Source: a bacterium | GTDB taxonomy: Bacteria; Planctomycetota; Phycisphaerae; Phycisphaerales; UBA1924 | DNA length: 44,674 nucleotides | NCBI GenBank assembly: GCA_024743075.1 | Contig: JANSXG010000007.1 | Location: forward strand, 1-44,674 | Reading direction: 5' to 3' | Part shown: positions 42,854 through 44,674 of the stretch, piece after piece | How the letters are laid out: each line of letters opens with the position of its first letter | Numbering within the stretch: the stretch's first letter is position 1 | Translations under genes and position numbers: made by a program | Notes under the pieces: generated by a model | The model's input: the letters and a program-made list of their open reading frames with translations, nothing else | Databases searched by the model: none | What the model was told of the DNA's origin: nothing

Positions 42854-43561
42854 TCAGGCAGCCTTGCGGATCGGGCGCCGGTTGCGACCGACGGTCCGCT
42901 GCTCGTCCTGGGCGCGGTGCTCGGGGTAGTCGATCATGACGTGGCAGAGTTCGGTGGGGTCCTCGGCCCAGAGGTCGGCGCCGATTTCCTCGGCGAGGCC
43001 CTCGGCCCGGTTGAAGACGCCCCCGCCGACGACGATCTGGATGCCGTCGCAGGCGCCGATTTCACGCATGGTGTCAATGAGTTCTCGGATACCCGGCAGG
43101 TCGGCCGGAGCGCTGGAGAAGATGAGCAGCACGTTGGGCTGGGTGGTCTGAACGATCTCGAGCAGTTCGTCGTTGGCGATGCCGCTCCCGGCGTAATTGA
43201 CCGCGAAGCCTTCGGCCTCGAGCAGGTCGGCGGCCATCTGGCCAGCGAGTTCGTCGGCGTCGGTCGGACCGCAGACGGCGAAGACGCTGCGCCCGATGGG
43301 GTTCTTGAAGCTGAACCGCTGGGCGGCCTGGTCGCAGAGCGAGCGGAGCAGGCGGGTGGCCATGTGGTGAGCGAGCGTGGTGAGTTTGTCCTCGCGGAAG
43401 AGGGTCTCGATCTGCTCGTAGGTCGGCCAGAACAGGTCGGAGACGACCTGCTCCGCTGAAGCGCCGTCGCGGAAGCACTCGTCGATGATCGCCCGGGCCG
43501 ACGGCCGGTCGCCGTTGGTCAGGGCCTCAAACAAACGCTGTGAGTAGGATTCAACTGACAT
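42854..43561 (-). CDS. B12-binding-fold protein lacking the canonical His ligand
   Basis: A 235-residue protein. Residues 1-85 form a helical cap of the B12-binding_2 type (YEQIETLFREDKLTTLAHHM, where MetH-like proteins have a W...E-H pattern). Residues 90-215 resemble the cobalamin-binding Rossmann-like domain: SVFAVCGPTDADELAGQMAA, then GFAVNYAGSGIANDELLEIV, NVLLIFSSAPADLPG and IQIVVGGGVFN. The DxHxxG motif that supplies the lower His ligand is D101-x-D103-x2-A106, so the His and the Gly are both missing. It may bind corrinoid without His, bind something else, or act as a sensor. The start ATG 43561 has GGAG nine bases upstream. It ends before a terminator. Confidence 0.75.
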   Translation of the reverse strand: MSVESYSQRLFEALTNGDRPSARAIIDECFRDGASAEQVVSDLFWPTYEQIETLFREDKLTTLAHHMATRLLRSLCDQAAQRFSFKNPIGRSVFAVCGPTDADELAGQMAADLLEAEGFAVNYAGSGIANDELLEIVQTTQPNVLLIFSSAPADLPGIRELIDTMREIGACDGIQIVVGGGVFNRAEGLAEEIGADLWAEDPTELCHVMIDYPEHRAQDEQRTVGRNRRPIRKAA

Positions 43562-43871
43562 TTCCCAGCTCCATTCCGCCGGCACGCTCCGGCACAGGTC
43601 CCCCACGCGGGGCGTCGGGTCTTGGGTTCGGTTCGGCCTGCCAACCCGGCAGGCACACGATGTTGGCACCACCATCATCGAGCGAGGTGTGTCAACCCAG
43701 ACAGCGAATGGCCTTCCGGCGCAGATAACACGTCCGTCGCGGTTCTCGACCGCGCGACGCGAAACGTTTCCGGACATTGCACTCTGCGCCGGGTTTTCGA
43801 GTGAAGAAAAATTCAGTCGGTTTGCCCGACCAAGCGCCGGATGTTCGCCGGTTCTCCACCGGCTGCGCGCA
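43562..43871. other. 310-base intergenic region, no gene seen
   Basis: This lies between the start of the B12-binding-fold gene and the stop of ubiE, both on the reverse strand. It should hold the promoter of the former, but no close match to sigma-70 hexamers stands out. Short ORFs here lack ribosome-binding sites and family features. No tRNA or strong hairpin is visible. Confidence 0.6.
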
Positions 43872-44666
43872 TCAGGCTTGCACTTGACCCCGATAACACA
43901 CGCACACCCCGAATGTGAGGGGGTGCGCGTTTACACCCTCGAAGCCCGCCCCATCGATGGTTGAGACCATCTCGTCGCGCGTGAGGAAGGTCTGCACGCT
44001 CCGGGGCAGGTACTTGTACGCCCCGCTCCTGTCCCGGCTGATCAGCGTCGCGGTCCGCGGCATGATCACCTTCGTATAGAAGTCGTTGCCCCAGCGGATC
44101 GGGGCGAACCGGGGCTTGTCGAACTCCAGGATGATCAGGCGACCGCCCGGGCGGAGCACACGCCGGAACTCGGCGATCGCCACCTCCGGGCGGCTGACGT
44201 TGCGGATGCCGAAGGCGATCGAGACCACATCGAAGGATCCTTCTTCGAACGGCAGATCCATCGCGTCGCCCTCGATGTACTCGGTGAGGGGCGTGGCCTT
44301 GCGATCCCGGGCGACATCGAGCATTTCGGGGGTGAAATCCAGCCCGACGACCGGGAATTCCGTCCCCTGCTTCTGCCGGCCCATCCTGGCCAGGGCCTCG
44401 GCGAAGGCCTTGGTAAGGTCGCCGGTGCCGCAGGCGACGTCGAGGACGCGATCGGTCGGCTTGAGATCGGCCCTGCGGACCGCGAACTTCCTCCACGCCT
44501 GGTCCCGCCCGAAGGAGTGCAGCCGGTTGTTGAGGTCGTAGTGCCCGGCGATCGCGCCGAACATCCCCCGGACCTTGCCCGCCTTGGCCTCGTGGGCGTG
44601 CGGATTCTGGGCGAGTTCTTCATCGCTCCAGGCGGCGGGTTTGGGGGTGGTCTGGGTGGTGGTCAT
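43872..44666 (-). CDS. ubiE: Demethylmenaquinone/ubiquinone methyltransferase
   Basis: A 264-residue class I SAM methyltransferase that C-methylates the quinone ring in menaquinone (or ubiquinone) synthesis. Family signatures in order: VRGMFGAIAGHYDLNNRLHS, motif I VLDVACGTGDLTKAF, GLDFTPEMLDVAR, GDAMDLPFEEGSFDVVSIAF, GIRNV, and RVLRPGGRLIILEF. The YDLNNRLHSFGRDQAWR segment and GIRNV are diagnostic of UbiE/MenG. Menaquinone is the more likely quinone in a planctomycete, so the name menG would also suit. The start ATG 44666 lies eight bases from the window edge, so its promoter is not visible. Confidence 0.95.
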   Translation of the reverse strand: MTTTQTTPKPAAWSDEELAQNPHAHEAKAGKVRGMFGAIAGHYDLNNRLHSFGRDQAWRKFAVRRADLKPTDRVLDVACGTGDLTKAFAEALARMGRQKQGTEFPVVGLDFTPEMLDVARDRKATPLTEYIEGDAMDLPFEEGSFDVVSIAFGIRNVSRPEVAIAEFRRVLRPGGRLIILEFDKPRFAPIRWGNDFYTKVIMPRTATLISRDRSGAYKYLPRSVQTFLTRDEMVSTIDGAGFEGVNAHPLTFGVCVCYRGQVQA

Positions 44667-44674
44667 GGGGACCA

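Noticed and set aside
43895-43935. Hairpin near the ubiE stop as a terminator
   Set aside because: The arms pair imperfectly, lie inside the ubiE coding region and are not followed by a T tract.

Overview
The window reads as a single high-GC chromosomal segment from a planctomycete, most probably class Phycisphaerae. The grounds are three secreted proteins ending in a double EF-hand dockerin-like module of the DLADLNxVLGxFG type, a DUF1573 protein, long secreted metalloproteases, and menaquinone/aerobic respiration genes. The class is an inference; no 16S rRNA or rpoB lies in the window. I see no phage, insertion sequence or CRISPR array.

Layout. 1-3.3 kb: the N-terminal part of anmK (reverse strand), a divergent HlyD-like adaptor, a small ORF, and an unknown gene broken by an exact 34-bp tandem duplication. 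3.4-5.7 kb: secreted zinc carboxypeptidase (M14) with dockerin-like tail. 5.9-8.3 kb: MFS transporter, a DUF4112 protein, and ribA. 8.4-11.8 kb, reverse strand: translationally coupled ctaB, ABC ATPase and ABC permease, followed by SCO1, which looks like a cytochrome oxidase assembly operon. 11.9-13.3 kb: endonuclease/exonuclease/phosphatase-family exported protein. 13.4-18.5 kb: tRNA-Arg(TCT), a DUF1573 protein, and a tandem pair of M14 proteins, the first catalytically degenerate and the second intact, closed by a clear terminator. 18.6-22.0 kb: ferric-iron ABC importer (binding protein, double permease, short ATPase). 22.0-22.2 kb: tRNA-Val(CAC) on the reverse strand with its own promoter and terminator. 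22.4-29.5 kb: metzincin protease and trypsin-like protease, both with dockerin-like tails, then a secreted type I pullulanase. 29.6-33.7 kb: two SAM-methyltransferase-like proteins, an orphan CoA-transferase subunit B, and an M19 dipeptidase. 33.8-34.98 kb: rpsL and rpsG with promoter and terminator. 35-37.3 kb: lipoprotein, zinc-ribbon membrane protein, Nei/Fpg glycosylase. 37.5-41.8 kb: three-gene signalling operon (HTH-receiver, HDOD-histidine kinase, pseudo-receiver-GAF). 41.8-44.7 kb, reverse strand: YycJ-like MBL-fold protein, a B12-binding-fold protein lacking the usual His ligand, and ubiE/menG.

How it fits together. The secreted proteases plus pullulanase suggest a heterotroph that digests protein and alpha-glucan outside the cell, with the dockerin-like tails perhaps serving for surface retention. 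ctaB/SCO1 and ubiE/menG point to aerobic respiration with a menaquinone-type quinone. The items I would look at first are the M14 pseudoenzyme whose zinc ligand set is permuted rather than lost, the reversed-architecture HTH-receiver/HDOD-kinase/pseudo-receiver operon, the frameshifting 34-bp duplication, and Arg at position 88 of ribosomal protein S12.
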